Assembly: GCA_045580875.1 (NCBI GenBank)
Contig: JAZNOP010000001.1
Location: 1 to 64,000, forward strand
Length of the DNA stretch: 64,000 nucleotides
Reading direction: 5' to 3'
Source: SIG598 sp045580875
Lineage (GTDB): Bacteria; Bacillota; Clostridia; Oscillospirales; Acutalibacteraceae
In this document: in pieces, positions 8,801 to 18,074 of the stretch
Numbering within the stretch: the first letter of the stretch is position 1
Layout of the letters: each line of letters begins with the position of its first letter
Notes under the pieces: generated by a model
What the model saw: only the letters and a program-made list of their open reading frames with translations
Told to the model about the DNA's origin: nothing
The model's database searches: none
Translations under genes and position numbers: made by a program

Positions 8801-9529
8801 ATGAGTATCATTGAATTCTTCAAAAGCAACGTCTTTGATGCATATTGGATAACCGCAGTTATTTCCTATCTGCTTGGAAGTCTCAGTTTCGCAGTCATAT
8901 TCTCATGGCTGTTCGAGCGCAAGGACGTACGCAACTACGGCAGCGGAAATGCCGGCGCAACCAATGTTCTGCGCTCGGTCGGACTTCTTCCGGGAATATG
9001 CACCTTTGTTTTTGACTTTGCCAAGGGTCTGACCTCCATGCTGCTCAGCCAGGTCATTCTCGAGGCCGTCTGCGGCACTGATATCCCTTACACCGCTGAA
9101 AAGAGCATCTGTTTCTGCATCGCCGGACTTTTTGCTCTGGTCGGTCACATCTTCCCTGTTTTCTTCGGATTCAGGGGCGGCAAGGGAATCATGACTCTTG
9201 CAGGCATCATCATAATCCTTTCTCCGCTGAGATTCCTGCTGATACTCACAGTATTCCTCATCGGCTTCGGTCTGACAAAGACCGTCTCCATCGGCTCCTG
9301 CGCCTGCGGAATATTCTATCCGCTGATAACCTTCCTTGAGCTCTACTTCCTGCGCTACAGAAAAGACCCGGTAACCTACAACAAGGAATACCTGATCATT
9401 CAGACCGTAGTTGCGGCAGTTTTCGGCATAACCGTACTGATAACCCACCGCGGCAACATAAAGCGCATACTCAACGGAACTGAGCCCAAGACCACAATCA
9501 AGAAAAAGACAGCAGAAGAGCAGAATTAA
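8801..9529 (+). CDS. plsY: Glycerol-3-phosphate acyltransferase PlsY
   Basis: PlsY is an integral membrane enzyme that transfers the acyl group from acyl-phosphate to glycerol-3-phosphate, the first step of phospholipid synthesis. Family motifs are YLLGSLSFA near the N-terminus, NYGSGNAGATNVLR near residue 46, and FRGGKGI near residue 125. About five membrane segments are visible. At 242 residues it is longer than the usual 190-210, with a charged C-terminal tail (KKKTAEEQN). ATG 8801 follows GGAAAGGA (8781-8788). Confidence 0.95.
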   Translation: MSIIEFFKSNVFDAYWITAVISYLLGSLSFAVIFSWLFERKDVRNYGSGNAGATNVLRSVGLLPGICTFVFDFAKGLTSMLLSQVILEAVCGTDIPYTAEKSICFCIAGLFALVGHIFPVFFGFRGGKGIMTLAGIIIILSPLRFLLILTVFLIGFGLTKTVSIGSCACGIFYPLITFLELYFLRYRKDPVTYNKEYLIIQTVVAAVFGITVLITHRGNIKRILNGTEPKTTIKKKTAEEQN

Positions 9530-9539
9530 CTATGTATAA

Positions 9540-9578
9540 AAAACTCCGCCCGATCAATGAAGATCAGGCGGAGTTTTT
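9540..9578. terminator. Bidirectional terminator between plsY and the XRE gene
   Basis: Arms AAACTCCGCC (9541-9550) and GGCGGAGTTT (9567-9576) are perfect, with T and A runs on both sides; the stem abuts the stop codon of the convergent gene. Confidence 0.85.
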
Positions 9579-9783
9579 ATTCGTCTTCAGTAAACACAAA
9601 AAGCTCATTTGGCGTACATTCGAGCAGCTGGCACATAACCTCAATGTATTCATATCTGATCGATTTTGTCTGATTGTTTATCATGCGTGAAAAGTTCTGA
9701 TAACTCATACCCAACTGTTTATAGAGCCAGTATTTTGTATGCCCTTTATTTTCCAGAAGCTCTATAACATTTAACCTTACCAT
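9577..9783 (-). CDS. Small XRE-family (Cro/CI-type) HTH regulator
   Basis: A 68-residue single-domain DNA-binding protein. The helix-turn-helix is in the first 50 residues (LLENKGHTKYWLYKQLGMS...NFSRMINN), and the sequence resembles the short YozG-like group. ATG 9783 is preceded on the minus strand by GGAGAGTAAG. The convergent plsY shares its terminator. A palindrome just upstream (9799-9820) suggests autoregulation. The target genes are not known. Confidence 0.85.
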   Translation of the reverse strand: MVRLNVIELLENKGHTKYWLYKQLGMSYQNFSRMINNQTKSIRYEYIEVMCQLLECTPNELFVFTEDE

Positions 9784-9798
9784 ATCTTACTCTCCAAT

Positions 9799-9820
9799 TA
9801 TCTAATGAATTAATTAGATA
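9799..9820. promoter_or_regulatory. Candidate operator upstream of the small XRE gene
   Basis: Perfect 8-bp arms TATCTAAT and ATTAGATA are separated by six bases, 16 bases upstream of the XRE start codon. Two further overlapping palindromes, CATTATATAATG (9856-9867) and AATGTATACATT (9864-9875), lie in the same intergenic region and contain the same TAATG core. Confidence 0.5.
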
Positions 9821-9980
9821 GTAATTTAAAATTGCACTTTACATGTAGACTATCACATTATATAATGTATACATTAGATAAAAAAATTCCTGTTTTCGGG
9901 TATTACCGATAAGATAATGGTATTATGCCCCCCAAAAAACGCTTTACACTGCCAGAAACGATATAAAGGTACCATACAGA

Positions 9981-10015
9981 AAAAGTGCTGCAGTAATTAC
10001 TACTGCAGCACTTTT
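9981..10015. terminator. Terminator of the ABC exporter operon
   Basis: Perfect 15-bp arms (AAAAGTGCTGCAGTA and complement) with a 5-base loop; T runs flank both ends. It lies 32 bases after the last gene of the minus-strand operon. Confidence 0.85.
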
Positions 10016-10046
10016 TGCATTTAATTTTCGTCAGCTGATATTCAGT

Positions 10047-11990
10047 TTACTCCAGCTCGACCTTGCCGGTGTAGAGCTGATAATACTTGCCCTTTTCGGC
10101 AATGAGTTCGTCATGGCTGCCGCGCTCGATAATGCGACCCTGTTCCATTACCATGATAACGTCAGAGTTCTGAATGGTGGACAGGCGGTGAGCAATAACG
10201 AATACTGTACGTCCCTTCATCAGTGCGTCCATACCGCGCTGTACGAGTGCCTCGGTGCGGGTATCGATGCTGGAAGTTGCCTCATCGAGTATCATTACAG
10301 GCGGGTCGGCTATAGCCGCTCTTGCGATGGATATAAGCTGGCGCTGACCCTGCGAGAGATTTCCGCCGTCACCGTCGATTTCAGTGTCGTAGCCCTGAGG
10401 CAGACGGGTGATGAAATCGTGAGCATTTGCAAGCTTTGCTGCCTCGATGACCTCTTCGTCTGTGGCATCAAGCCGTCCATAGCGGATATTCTCACGCACT
10501 GTGCCGGTAAAGAGATTTACGTCCTGCAGAACAACGCCAAGCGAACGGCGCAGATCGGACTTTCTTATCTTATTGATATTGATTCCGTCATAGCGAATCT
10601 TGCCGTCTGCGATGTCGTAGAAGCGGTTGATGAGGTTGGTGATTGTGGTCTTGCCTGCACCGGTAGAGCCGACAAGCGCGACCTTCTGGCCGGGCTTTGC
10701 ATATACGCTTATGTCGTGCAGCACCATTTTTTCATCGGTATAGCCGAAGTCAACCTCCGTAAGACGGACATCGCCCTGAAGCTCGGTGTAGGTGGTGGTG
10801 CCGTCCTCATGCGGGTGTTTCCATGCCCAGAGATGTGTGCGCTCGGTGGTTTCAGTGAGCTCGCCTTTTGCATCACGCTTTGCGTTGACAAGTGTTACAT
10901 AGCCTTTGTCCTGCTCGGGCTCTGCGTCCATGAGTCCGAAGATACGCTCAGCACCTGCAAGCGCCATGACGATGGAGTTCATCTGCTGCATCATCTGGTT
11001 TATCGGGTTAGTGAAGCTCTTGGAGAATTGCAGGAAGGAAGCTATTGTACCGAGTGTGAGCAGCGGCATTCCTTCGCTGTCTTTGAACACGCAGGCAAGT
11101 ACACCGCCGGCTATTGCGACGAGAACATACTGCACATGGCCGAGGTTATTATTTATCGGTCCGAGGATATTTACAAAGCTGTTTGCTCTTGTTGCATTGT
11201 CGCAGAGCTCATCATTGCGTCTGTCAAACTCTTCCTTTGCCTCTTCCTCATGGCAGAAAACCTTGACGACACGCTGACCGTGCATCATTTCCTCAATATA
11301 TCCGTTGAGGCTGCCGATAGATTTCTGCTGCTTTACAAAATACTTTGCGCTGTTTCCGGCAACTGTCTTTGTTGCAAACAGCATACAAATGACTGTTGCT
11401 ACGACAACAAGTGTCATCTGCCAGCTGAGAGCAAGCATAGCTACAAACACAGATATCGCTGTACAGAGTGCGGAAATTGTGCCGGTGATGCTCTGCGATA
11501 CAAACTGGCGCAGAGTATCGGTATCGTTGGTATAATGGCTCATTATGTCGCCATGGGTATGGGTATCAAAATACTTGATGGGCAGGGTCTGCATATGGCT
11601 GAACATCTCATCGCGGATATCACGCATAGTGCCCTGAGTTACAACAACCATCAGGCGGCTGTTGACATACTGTGCGATCATTCCAAGGAAGAGCACTGCG
11701 GCTGTCTTCAGGAGCTTCATGAGGAAAGGTCCGAAGTCGGGTGTTCCGCCGGCCGCGGCAATCTCTGCCATCGGCTTGATATAATCATCGATGATGGACT
11801 GAATGAAAAGTGACATCTGCACTGTTACTATCGCATTGATTGCAATGCAGACCAGCACGATGGCAAAATGCACCTTGTACTTGAGCAGATAGGACAGCAG
11901 ACGCTTGACTGTGCTCAGCTTTATTCCGGGCATTTCACCCTTGGGCATACCTGCCGGCATGCCGCGCTTTCCGTGCATTCTGTTATTCAT
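10047..11990 (-). CDS. ABC exporter half-transporter, second subunit
   Basis: A 647-residue fusion of an ABC-transporter type 1 membrane domain (six helices, about 45-360) and an ATP-binding domain. The latter has Walker A GSTGAGKTT, signature LSQGQRQ, Walker B VMILDEATSS and the H-loop AHRLST. The N-terminus is Met- and Gly-rich (MHGKRGMPAGMPKGEMPG). ATG 11990 is chosen because AAAGGAGGTG lies directly upstream; a longer frame to 12080 would be inside the previous gene. It overlaps the upstream ABC gene by 8 bases, so the two subunits are translationally coupled and probably form a heterodimeric drug, lipid or peptide exporter controlled by the MarR protein. Confidence 0.93.
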   Translation of the reverse strand: MNNRMHGKRGMPAGMPKGEMPGIKLSTVKRLLSYLLKYKVHFAIVLVCIAINAIVTVQMSLFIQSIIDDYIKPMAEIAAAGGTPDFGPFLMKLLKTAAVLFLGMIAQYVNSRLMVVVTQGTMRDIRDEMFSHMQTLPIKYFDTHTHGDIMSHYTNDTDTLRQFVSQSITGTISALCTAISVFVAMLALSWQMTLVVVATVICMLFATKTVAGNSAKYFVKQQKSIGSLNGYIEEMMHGQRVVKVFCHEEEAKEEFDRRNDELCDNATRANSFVNILGPINNNLGHVQYVLVAIAGGVLACVFKDSEGMPLLTLGTIASFLQFSKSFTNPINQMMQQMNSIVMALAGAERIFGLMDAEPEQDKGYVTLVNAKRDAKGELTETTERTHLWAWKHPHEDGTTTYTELQGDVRLTEVDFGYTDEKMVLHDISVYAKPGQKVALVGSTGAGKTTITNLINRFYDIADGKIRYDGININKIRKSDLRRSLGVVLQDVNLFTGTVRENIRYGRLDATDEEVIEAAKLANAHDFITRLPQGYDTEIDGDGGNLSQGQRQLISIARAAIADPPVMILDEATSSIDTRTEALVQRGMDALMKGRTVFVIAHRLSTIQNSDVIMVMEQGRIIERGSHDELIAEKGKYYQLYTGKVELE

Positions 11991-13728
11991 CCTGAGCACC
12001 TCCTTTTGTCTGGGAGGTATAGACCTCGCGGTAAATCTCGCTGGTTTCAAGCAGCTGCTCATGTGTGCCGAAGGCTGCAACAGCGCCGTTTTCCATTACG
12101 ATTATCTTGTCTGCATCCTGCACAGAGGCAATTCTCTGCGCAATGATGAACTTGGTTGTGTCGGGTATCTCTTCGCGGAAAGCCTTGCGGATAAGCGCAT
12201 CGGTTGCAGTATCGACCGCGCTGGTGGAATCGTCAAGAATAAGAATCTTCGGCTTCTTGAGCAGAGCGCGGGCTATGCAGAGTCTCTGCTTCTGTCCGCC
12301 GGATACATTCGCACCGCCCTGCTCGATGTATGTATCGTAGCCATCGGGGAAGCTGCGGATAAATCCGTCAGCCTGTGCAAGCTCACAGGCGTGGATAAGC
12401 TGCTCATCGGTTGCATCGGGATCGCCCCAGCGGAGGTTTTCCTTGATTGTGCCGGAGAAGAGAACATTCTTCTGAAGCACCATCGCAACCTCATTGCGCA
12501 GGGTCTCAAGGTCGTATTCACGTACATCTCTTCCGCCGACCATGACCGAACCGCCCGTTACATCATAAAGACGGGGGATCATCTGAACAAGGGTGGACTT
12601 TGCACTGCCGGTGCCGCCGATTATGCCTATTGTCTCACCTGATTTTATCTCAAGGTCGATATCCTTGAGACAGAGACGTTCTTCGTCGTCAACATAGCTG
12701 AAATTGACGTCCTTGAAAACAACCAAGCCGTCCTTGACCTCATATACGGGATTCTCTCCGTTTGTAAGGTTGCTCTTCTCGTCGAGCACCTCCACGATAC
12801 GCTCTGCAGATGCGCGGGAGATGGTCAGCATCACGACTATCATCGAGAGCATCATGAGGCTCATGAGTATCTGCATGGTGTAGGTTATCATGCTCATAAG
12901 CTCACCGGTGGTCATCTCTTCTGCAATAATGTTCTTTGCGCCTACCCACGCAATCAGCAGCATACAGGTATATACGCAGAAAAGCATCAGCGGAGAGTTG
13001 AGTGCGATGATATTCTCAGCCTTTGTGAAGTCAGCGAATATCCTCTGTGACACCTCGTTGAACTTGTTCTCCTCGTAATCCTCGCGGACAAAAGACTTGA
13101 CAACTCTCATTCCGCGCAGGTTTTCCTGAACGACACGGTTGAGCTTATCAAAAATCTTGAAAGCCTGACGGAAAATCTTATGAACACTCGACATTATAAG
13201 ATACAGACCGCCTGCGAGAATAGGTACGATAAGCAGGAAAATCAGCGACATCTTCGGGTGAATGCGGAAGGACATGATAACCGCCATGATTATCATTACC
13301 GGACCTCTGACCGCAGTTCTGATTATCATCTGATACGAATTCTGCACATTTGTGACGTCAGTAGTCAGGCGGGTGACAAGGCTCGCTGTGGAGAACTTGT
13401 CAATATTGCTGAATGCAAAATCCTGCAGGTTATAATACATATCATGGCGCAGATTTTTGCCGAAGCCGCAGGAGGAGACAGCCGCATATCTACCGCTGAG
13501 CACACCGAAAGCAAGCGAAGCAAGTGCCATCAGCACGATTATTCCGCCATAGATAAGTATCTTTCTGAGGTCACCGTCACCGCCGTTGCCTTCGATTCCC
13601 TTGTCGATAAGCTCTGCCATAAGCAACGGTATTATCGTCTCCATCAATACCTCGAAGGTGATGAACACCGCAGTCAGTATCGACGGAAGCTTATACTCAC
13701 GTATACAGCCTGCCAATTTTTTTATCAT
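11983..13728 (-). CDS. ABC exporter half-transporter, first subunit
   Basis: A 581-residue type 1 membrane domain plus ATP-binding domain protein. Walker A is GGTGSAKST, the signature is VSGGQKQR, Walker B is ILILDDSTSAVD. The catalytic glutamate after Walker B is replaced by Asp (LDDS against LDEA in its partner), typical of the degenerate site in heterodimeric exporters such as LmrCD or BmrCD. ATG 13728 overlaps the marR stop as ATGA. The operon order is marR then the two exporter subunits, the usual arrangement for a MarR-repressed multidrug exporter. Confidence 0.93.
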   Translation of the reverse strand: MIKKLAGCIREYKLPSILTAVFITFEVLMETIIPLLMAELIDKGIEGNGGDGDLRKILIYGGIIVLMALASLAFGVLSGRYAAVSSCGFGKNLRHDMYYNLQDFAFSNIDKFSTASLVTRLTTDVTNVQNSYQMIIRTAVRGPVMIIMAVIMSFRIHPKMSLIFLLIVPILAGGLYLIMSSVHKIFRQAFKIFDKLNRVVQENLRGMRVVKSFVREDYEENKFNEVSQRIFADFTKAENIIALNSPLMLFCVYTCMLLIAWVGAKNIIAEEMTTGELMSMITYTMQILMSLMMLSMIVVMLTISRASAERIVEVLDEKSNLTNGENPVYEVKDGLVVFKDVNFSYVDDEERLCLKDIDLEIKSGETIGIIGGTGSAKSTLVQMIPRLYDVTGGSVMVGGRDVREYDLETLRNEVAMVLQKNVLFSGTIKENLRWGDPDATDEQLIHACELAQADGFIRSFPDGYDTYIEQGGANVSGGQKQRLCIARALLKKPKILILDDSTSAVDTATDALIRKAFREEIPDTTKFIIAQRIASVQDADKIIVMENGAVAAFGTHEQLLETSEIYREVYTSQTKGGAQDE

Positions 13729-14207
13729 TCGAATTTACAGCCCCTTTCATTCTGGCATTCTTCATTATCCTGAGCGTTTATGCCGGCTGTCAGTTTGTCT
13801 GCAAGCGCAAAAAAAGTCTCCTGTTCCTCAGGAGTAAGACAGCTCATCATTTCGCGTTCATTCTGCTCTATTGTCTGACGGATAGCCATGTGTGCCTCTC
13901 TCGCCTTTGGTGTGAGGCTAAGCTTTTTAAGTCTTGCATCACGCGCTACAGGCTCACGCACAATCAGACCGTTTTTCTCCATCAGCTGGAGTATACCTGT
14001 TACGGTGGAGCGGCGCACTCCCATCTGCGCCTCAATGTCACGCTGGAATATCTCCTCTCCCTCATGGTCGGCAAGATATGCTATCACCCAGCCATGGGTA
14101 CGGGTGGTCACACAGGGTACGCAGCGACTGATGCGCTCATCGATGCGGCGCTTCATCGCATTTCCCAGAGTACAGACCGTAAAGCCCAGCGAGCGCTTCT
14201 TTTCCAT
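13725..14207 (-). CDS. MarR-family transcriptional regulator
   Basis: A 160-residue winged-helix regulator. The recognition region is EIFQRDIEAQMGVRRSTVTGIL (residues about 52-73) followed by the wing VREPVARDARLKKLSLT. It heads the operon of two ABC exporter genes and very likely represses it, releasing DNA on binding a ligand. ATG 14207 is preceded by AGAGGTG on the minus strand. A perfect palindrome lies between the -10 box and the start codon. Confidence 0.93.
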   Translation of the reverse strand: MEKKRSLGFTVCTLGNAMKRRIDERISRCVPCVTTRTHGWVIAYLADHEGEEIFQRDIEAQMGVRRSTVTGILQLMEKNGLIVREPVARDARLKKLSLTPKAREAHMAIRQTIEQNEREMMSCLTPEEQETFFALADKLTAGINAQDNEECQNERGCKFE

Positions 14208-14223
14208 GCACTCACCTCTGATT

Positions 14224-14239
14224 TGTTAGGATACTAACA
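14224..14239. promoter_or_regulatory. MarR operator palindrome
   Basis: TGTTAG-GATA-CTAACA is a perfect inverted repeat (6-bp arms) that overlaps the first base of the -10 box (shared base 14239) and extends over the expected transcription start. This is the place a MarR repressor would block the operon. Confidence 0.75.
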
Positions 14240-14267
14240 TTATACATCTGGGCATAAGTAAAGTCAA
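14239..14267 (-). promoter_or_regulatory. Promoter of the marR-ABC operon
   Basis: On the minus strand TTGACT (14262-14267) and TATAAT (14239-14244) are 17 bases apart. Confidence 0.85.
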
Positions 14268-14387
14268 CAAAACGCACTGACGAAAGTGCTTCCCCATTCA
14301 TTTTGAGATATGTGCATAACGTCAATCTTTATGAAAATTGTGTGTTGCTTATATGGCAATATTCTTCGTTATCGTTTAATAGCAGTC

Positions 14388-14415
14388 TTGATTTTTTAAT
14401 ATATTGGTATATAAT
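14388..14415 (+). promoter_or_regulatory. Probable htpG promoter
   Basis: TTGATT (14388-14393) and TATAAT (14410-14415) are 16 bases apart, about 78 bases upstream of the htpG start codon, in a very AT-rich stretch. Confidence 0.55.
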
Positions 14416-14492
14416 ATATAATGTAGTAGATTGCGCCATTGACTCTTTATGTTGTATTTTTACTGCTCAGAATTTATTTGGAGTGTGATTTT

Positions 14493-16382
14493 ATGCGTAA
14501 AAAGGCATTCAAAGCCGAATCCAAACGCCTGCTTGAGCTGATGATCAATTCCATCTATACTCACAAGGAAATCTTCCTGCGTGAGCTTATCTCCAACGCA
14601 AGCGACGCTATTGACAAGCTTTATTACCGCACCCTGACAGACGGTATATCCGGTCTTGCACGTGAGGATTTTGCCATCTGCCTGAAGGTTGACAGAGATG
14701 CACGTACGCTGACAATCAGTGACAACGGCATCGGCATGACCGCTGAGGAGCTCGAGCGCAACCTCGGCACAATTGCTCAGAGCGGCTCGGGCAAATTCAA
14801 GGCTGACCTCGATGATGAGGCAAGCGAGGAAATCGACGTTATCGGTCAGTTTGGTGTCGGCTTCTATTCCGCCTTCATGGTTGCTGAGAGCATTACCGTT
14901 ATCACAAAGGCATACGGCTCTGATGAAGCCAACAGATGGGTATCCTCCGGCGTTGACGGCTACATCATCGAGCCCTGCGAAAAGGAAACCCACGGCTCTG
15001 AGATAATTCTCACCCTCAAGCCGAATACCGACGATGAGGATTACGACCGCTTCCTTGAGCAGTACGAGATACAGCAGCTTGTACGCAAGTATTCTGATTA
15101 TATACGATATCCGATTATGATGGATATCGAGAAGAACCGTCCCATCGAGGGCAGCGACGGTGAATACGAAAACTACGTAGAGACCGACACCCTCAACAGC
15201 ATGATCCCTATCTGGAAGCGCAGCAAGAGCGAGCTTACCGATGAGGATTACAACAATTTCTACAAGGACAAGTTCTTCGACTTCAAGGATCCGCTTAAGG
15301 TGATCAACATTGCCACCGAAGGCAGCGCAACCTTCAACGCTCTGCTTTTCATTCCGGCAGAAACTCCCTACAACTTCTATTCACGCGAATATGAAAAGGG
15401 TCTCAAGCTTTATGCAAGCGGCGTACTCATCACTGACAACTGTCAGGAACTTCTGCCCGACTGCTTCAGCTTTGTCAAGGGTCTTGTTGATTCTCAGGAC
15501 CTTTCGCTCAACATCTCACGTGAGATGCTGCAGCACGACCGTCAGCTCAAGCTGATGGCAGGCCGAATTGAGAAGCGTGTCAAGAGCGAGCTCAAGTCCA
15601 TGCTGGAAAATGACCGTGAGAAGTACACCGAATTCTTCAAGCACTTCGGTCTTCAGCTCAAGTACGGCATTTACAGCAGCTACGGTCAGCAGCGTGATCT
15701 GCTGGGCGATCTGCTCATGTACCGCACCTCTGCTGATGACGGCATGACAACTCTCTCTGAGTATGTCGGCAGAATGCGTGAAAATCAGAAGTACATCTAC
15801 TATGCTGCAGGTGACAGCGTGGAGCGTCTTGCAAAGCTTCCTCAGACCGAGCGCATTCTCGACCTCGGTTACGAGATTCTTTACATGACTGACGACGTTG
15901 ATGAGTTTGCACTGCGTATGCTCTACAACTGGGAGGACAAGGAATTCCGCTCGGTATCCGGCGGCGATCTCGGTCTTGACGATGAGCAGAGCAAGGAAGC
16001 TGCCGAACAGCAGGAGCAGCACAAGGACATGATGGAAAGCCTTTGTGAATGCCTTGGCGGCAAGGTCAAGAAGGTTGTTGCATCAAAGCGACTCAAGAGC
16101 CACCCGGTATGTCTTACCACCGAGGGTGCCATCTCTCTTGAGATGGAGCGTGTACTCAGCGCCGCTCCGGGCGAGAACAACGCCATGCGCGCAGAGCGTG
16201 TGCTTGAGATAAATGTCTCTCACCCGATTTTCGCAAAGCTGACTGCACTGCACGGCTCTGACAAGGACAAGCTTGCCTCCTATGCACAGCTTCTCTACGG
16301 ACAGGCTCTGCTTATTGAAGGTATGCCGCTCGACGATCCTATGGCATTCTCCGAGGCAATGAGCATGATAATGGCAGAATAA
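14493..16382 (+). CDS. htpG: Chaperone protein HtpG (Hsp90)
   Basis: ATP-dependent cytosolic Hsp90 chaperone. The 629-residue protein has the GHKL ATP-binding motifs: LISNASDAIDKL (N box, about 32-43), ISDNGIGM (G1) and GQFGVGFYSAF (G2), then the middle domain (NISREMLQ region) and the C-terminal dimerisation domain. ATG 14493 follows TTTGGAGTG (14478-14486); the longer open frame upstream has no binding site and would add a hydrophobic stretch foreign to the family. It is flanked by its own promoter and appears monocistronic. Confidence 0.96.
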   Translation: MRKKAFKAESKRLLELMINSIYTHKEIFLRELISNASDAIDKLYYRTLTDGISGLAREDFAICLKVDRDARTLTISDNGIGMTAEELERNLGTIAQSGSGKFKADLDDEASEEIDVIGQFGVGFYSAFMVAESITVITKAYGSDEANRWVSSGVDGYIIEPCEKETHGSEIILTLKPNTDDEDYDRFLEQYEIQQLVRKYSDYIRYPIMMDIEKNRPIEGSDGEYENYVETDTLNSMIPIWKRSKSELTDEDYNNFYKDKFFDFKDPLKVINIATEGSATFNALLFIPAETPYNFYSREYEKGLKLYASGVLITDNCQELLPDCFSFVKGLVDSQDLSLNISREMLQHDRQLKLMAGRIEKRVKSELKSMLENDREKYTEFFKHFGLQLKYGIYSSYGQQRDLLGDLLMYRTSADDGMTTLSEYVGRMRENQKYIYYAAGDSVERLAKLPQTERILDLGYEILYMTDDVDEFALRMLYNWEDKEFRSVSGGDLGLDDEQSKEAAEQQEQHKDMMESLCECLGGKVKKVVASKRLKSHPVCLTTEGAISLEMERVLSAAPGENNAMRAERVLEINVSHPIFAKLTALHGSDKDKLASYAQLLYGQALLIEGMPLDDPMAFSEAMSMIMAE

Positions 16383-16509
16383 TATCTGCCTGTAAATCTC
16401 CGCATTGTCCATCTTTCAGGCGTTAATTACAGTTGTATTTATATATTAAACATTTATAATTAATTATGGCGGTACTCTCTGATATCGCCGGGGGTAAAAT
16501 CATAAGGAT

Positions 16510-16540
16510 CAGGGTTTCTCATCTGATGAAGCCCTGTCAA
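16510..16540 (+). promoter_or_regulatory. Leader hairpin upstream of the decarboxylase subunits
   Basis: Arms CAGGGTTTC and GAAGCCCTG (one mismatch) form a stem 25 bases before the beta-subunit start codon. It has only a weak A/T tail, so its role (attenuation or mRNA stability) is uncertain; it matches no riboswitch class I know. Confidence 0.3.
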
Positions 16541-16563
16541 ATAAAAAAGATTGGAGCTAAGTT

Positions 16564-17730
16564 ATGGAAATTCTTTACGAAAACCTGCTGCAGGTCACAT
16601 GGCAGCACGCTGTCATGTGGGTCATCGGCGGTATCCTGATCTTCCTTGCAATCAAGAAGAACATGGAGCCGACACTTCTTCTCCCTCTTGGTTTTGGTAC
16701 AATCATTGCAAACATTCCCAATGCAGACGCTGTTTCTGAGGTCATTGGTCACGAGGGCTCCATGGTCACCCTCTTCAACGCCGGTATTTCCAACGAGCTT
16801 TTCCCGCTTATTCTTTTCATAGGTATCGGTGCCATGATCGACTTCGGTCCGGTACTTACCAACCCTAAGCTGATGCTTTTCGGCGCAGCTGCACAGTTCG
16901 GTATTTTCTTCACCTTCGGTCTTGCATCCATGTTCTTCGATGCAAAGGACGCAGCCTCCATCGCTATCATCGGTGCTGCTGACGGTCCTACCTCCATCGT
17001 TGTTGCACAGACCCTCGGTTCCAAATATCTCGGCGCCATCATGGTCGCGGCTTATTCCTACATGGCTCTGGTTCCCATTATCCAGCCGCCTATCATCAAG
17101 CTGCTCACCACCCGCAAGGAGCGCCTTATCCGCATGCCCTATGAGCCCAAAAATGTAACCAGGCTCACCCGTATTCTCTTCCCGATCATCATCACCATGA
17201 TCGCAGCACTGGTTGCTCCTTCTGCTGCTTCCCTGATCGGCTTCCTTATGTTCGGTAACCTTATCCGTGAGTGCGGCGTTCTCAACTCTCTCTCTGAAAC
17301 TGCACAGAACACCCTCGCAAACCTTGTTACAATATTCCTTGGCTTCACCATCGCATGCCAGATGCAGGCTGAGAAGTTCCTCTCCCTCTCCACCCTTCTC
17401 ATTCTCGGTCTCGGTCTCGTCGCATTCATCGTCGACACCGCCGGCGGCGTTCTCTTTGCCAAGTTCCTCAACATCTTCCTCAAGACCAAGATCAACCCGA
17501 TGATCGGTGCTGCAGGTATCTCTGCTTTCCCGATGTCCGGTCGTATCGTCCACAAGATGGGTCTTGCTGAGGACAGCCAGAACTTCCTGCTGATGCACTC
17601 CATCGGTGTAAACGTCTCCGGTCAGATCGCTTCGGTTATCGCCGGTGGTCTCATTCTCAGTCTCCAGGGTGAAAAGATTGAAGCTCTTCAGGCTCTCTTC
17701 GACACCGTTTTCACCGGTTTTGCCCGCTGA
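16564..17730 (+). CDS. Sodium-translocating decarboxylase, beta subunit
   Basis: Member of the OadB/GcdB/MmdB family, the integral membrane subunit that couples carboxybiotin decarboxylation to sodium export. The 388 residues form roughly nine to eleven membrane segments. The family signature GAADGPTSIVVAQ (about residues 138-150), with the functionally important Asp, is present, as is the second conserved region around GAAGISAFPMSGRIVH (about 316-331). GGAGCTAAG precedes ATG 16564. A gamma-like subunit follows after 77 bases; alpha (carboxyltransferase) and biotin carrier genes are not in the window, so the substrate (oxaloacetate, methylmalonyl-CoA or glutaconyl-CoA) cannot be told. Confidence 0.93.
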   Translation: MEILYENLLQVTWQHAVMWVIGGILIFLAIKKNMEPTLLLPLGFGTIIANIPNADAVSEVIGHEGSMVTLFNAGISNELFPLILFIGIGAMIDFGPVLTNPKLMLFGAAAQFGIFFTFGLASMFFDAKDAASIAIIGAADGPTSIVVAQTLGSKYLGAIMVAAYSYMALVPIIQPPIIKLLTTRKERLIRMPYEPKNVTRLTRILFPIIITMIAALVAPSAASLIGFLMFGNLIRECGVLNSLSETAQNTLANLVTIFLGFTIACQMQAEKFLSLSTLLILGLGLVAFIVDTAGGVLFAKFLNIFLKTKINPMIGAAGISAFPMSGRIVHKMGLAEDSQNFLLMHSIGVNVSGQIASVIAGGLILSLQGEKIEALQALFDTVFTGFAR

Positions 17731-17807
17731 CATCCGCAGTTAATCTGACACCTACTATATTTCAGAAAAGGAGATATGCGCTCCATTGGAGCCATTGGTG
17801 AATAATT

Positions 17808-18053
17808 ATGTTTTTCAATCTTTTTAATGCCGCTTCAAACTCCGACCTTCTCAGTTCAGCTGTTTCCGGCAGCGATGCTGAGCAGGCAATTGATCTCGGA
17901 TTCAAGTTTGAGCCGGACAACTTCCTTCAGGCGCTGCCGACTATCGGTGTTTTCATGCTTTCCATCTTTGTTGTTATGGCACTGATAATCATCGTTACCG
18001 CTCTCATCAACAAGATCGGCAACGGCAAGCCCAAGGCTGACGACGCTCAGTAA
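17808..18053 (+). CDS. OadG-like small membrane subunit
   Basis: An 81-residue protein with a single membrane helix (ALPTIGVFMLSIFVVMALIIIV..., about residues 43-67) followed by a short charged tail. Size, topology and position directly after the beta subunit fit the gamma subunit of sodium-pumping decarboxylases, which assembles the complex; the sequence itself is too short and variable for certainty. ATG 17808 lies 37 bases after AAAGGAGAT, with a weaker site GGTGAATA closer, so the start is probable. It ends 22 bases before a bidirectional terminator. Confidence 0.7.
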   Translation: MFFNLFNAASNSDLLSSAVSGSDAEQAIDLGFKFEPDNFLQALPTIGVFMLSIFVVMALIIIVTALINKIGNGKPKADDAQ

Positions 18054-18074
18054 TTTCCCATAACTGATCAAAAC

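Noticed and set aside
10113..11813. A 566-codon open frame on the plus strand
   Set aside because: It lies antisense to the ABC transporter gene and results from its codon pattern; it has no ribosome binding site, no domain and an odd Cys/His-rich composition. Similar long shadows lie opposite pgi, metK, der and the decarboxylase.
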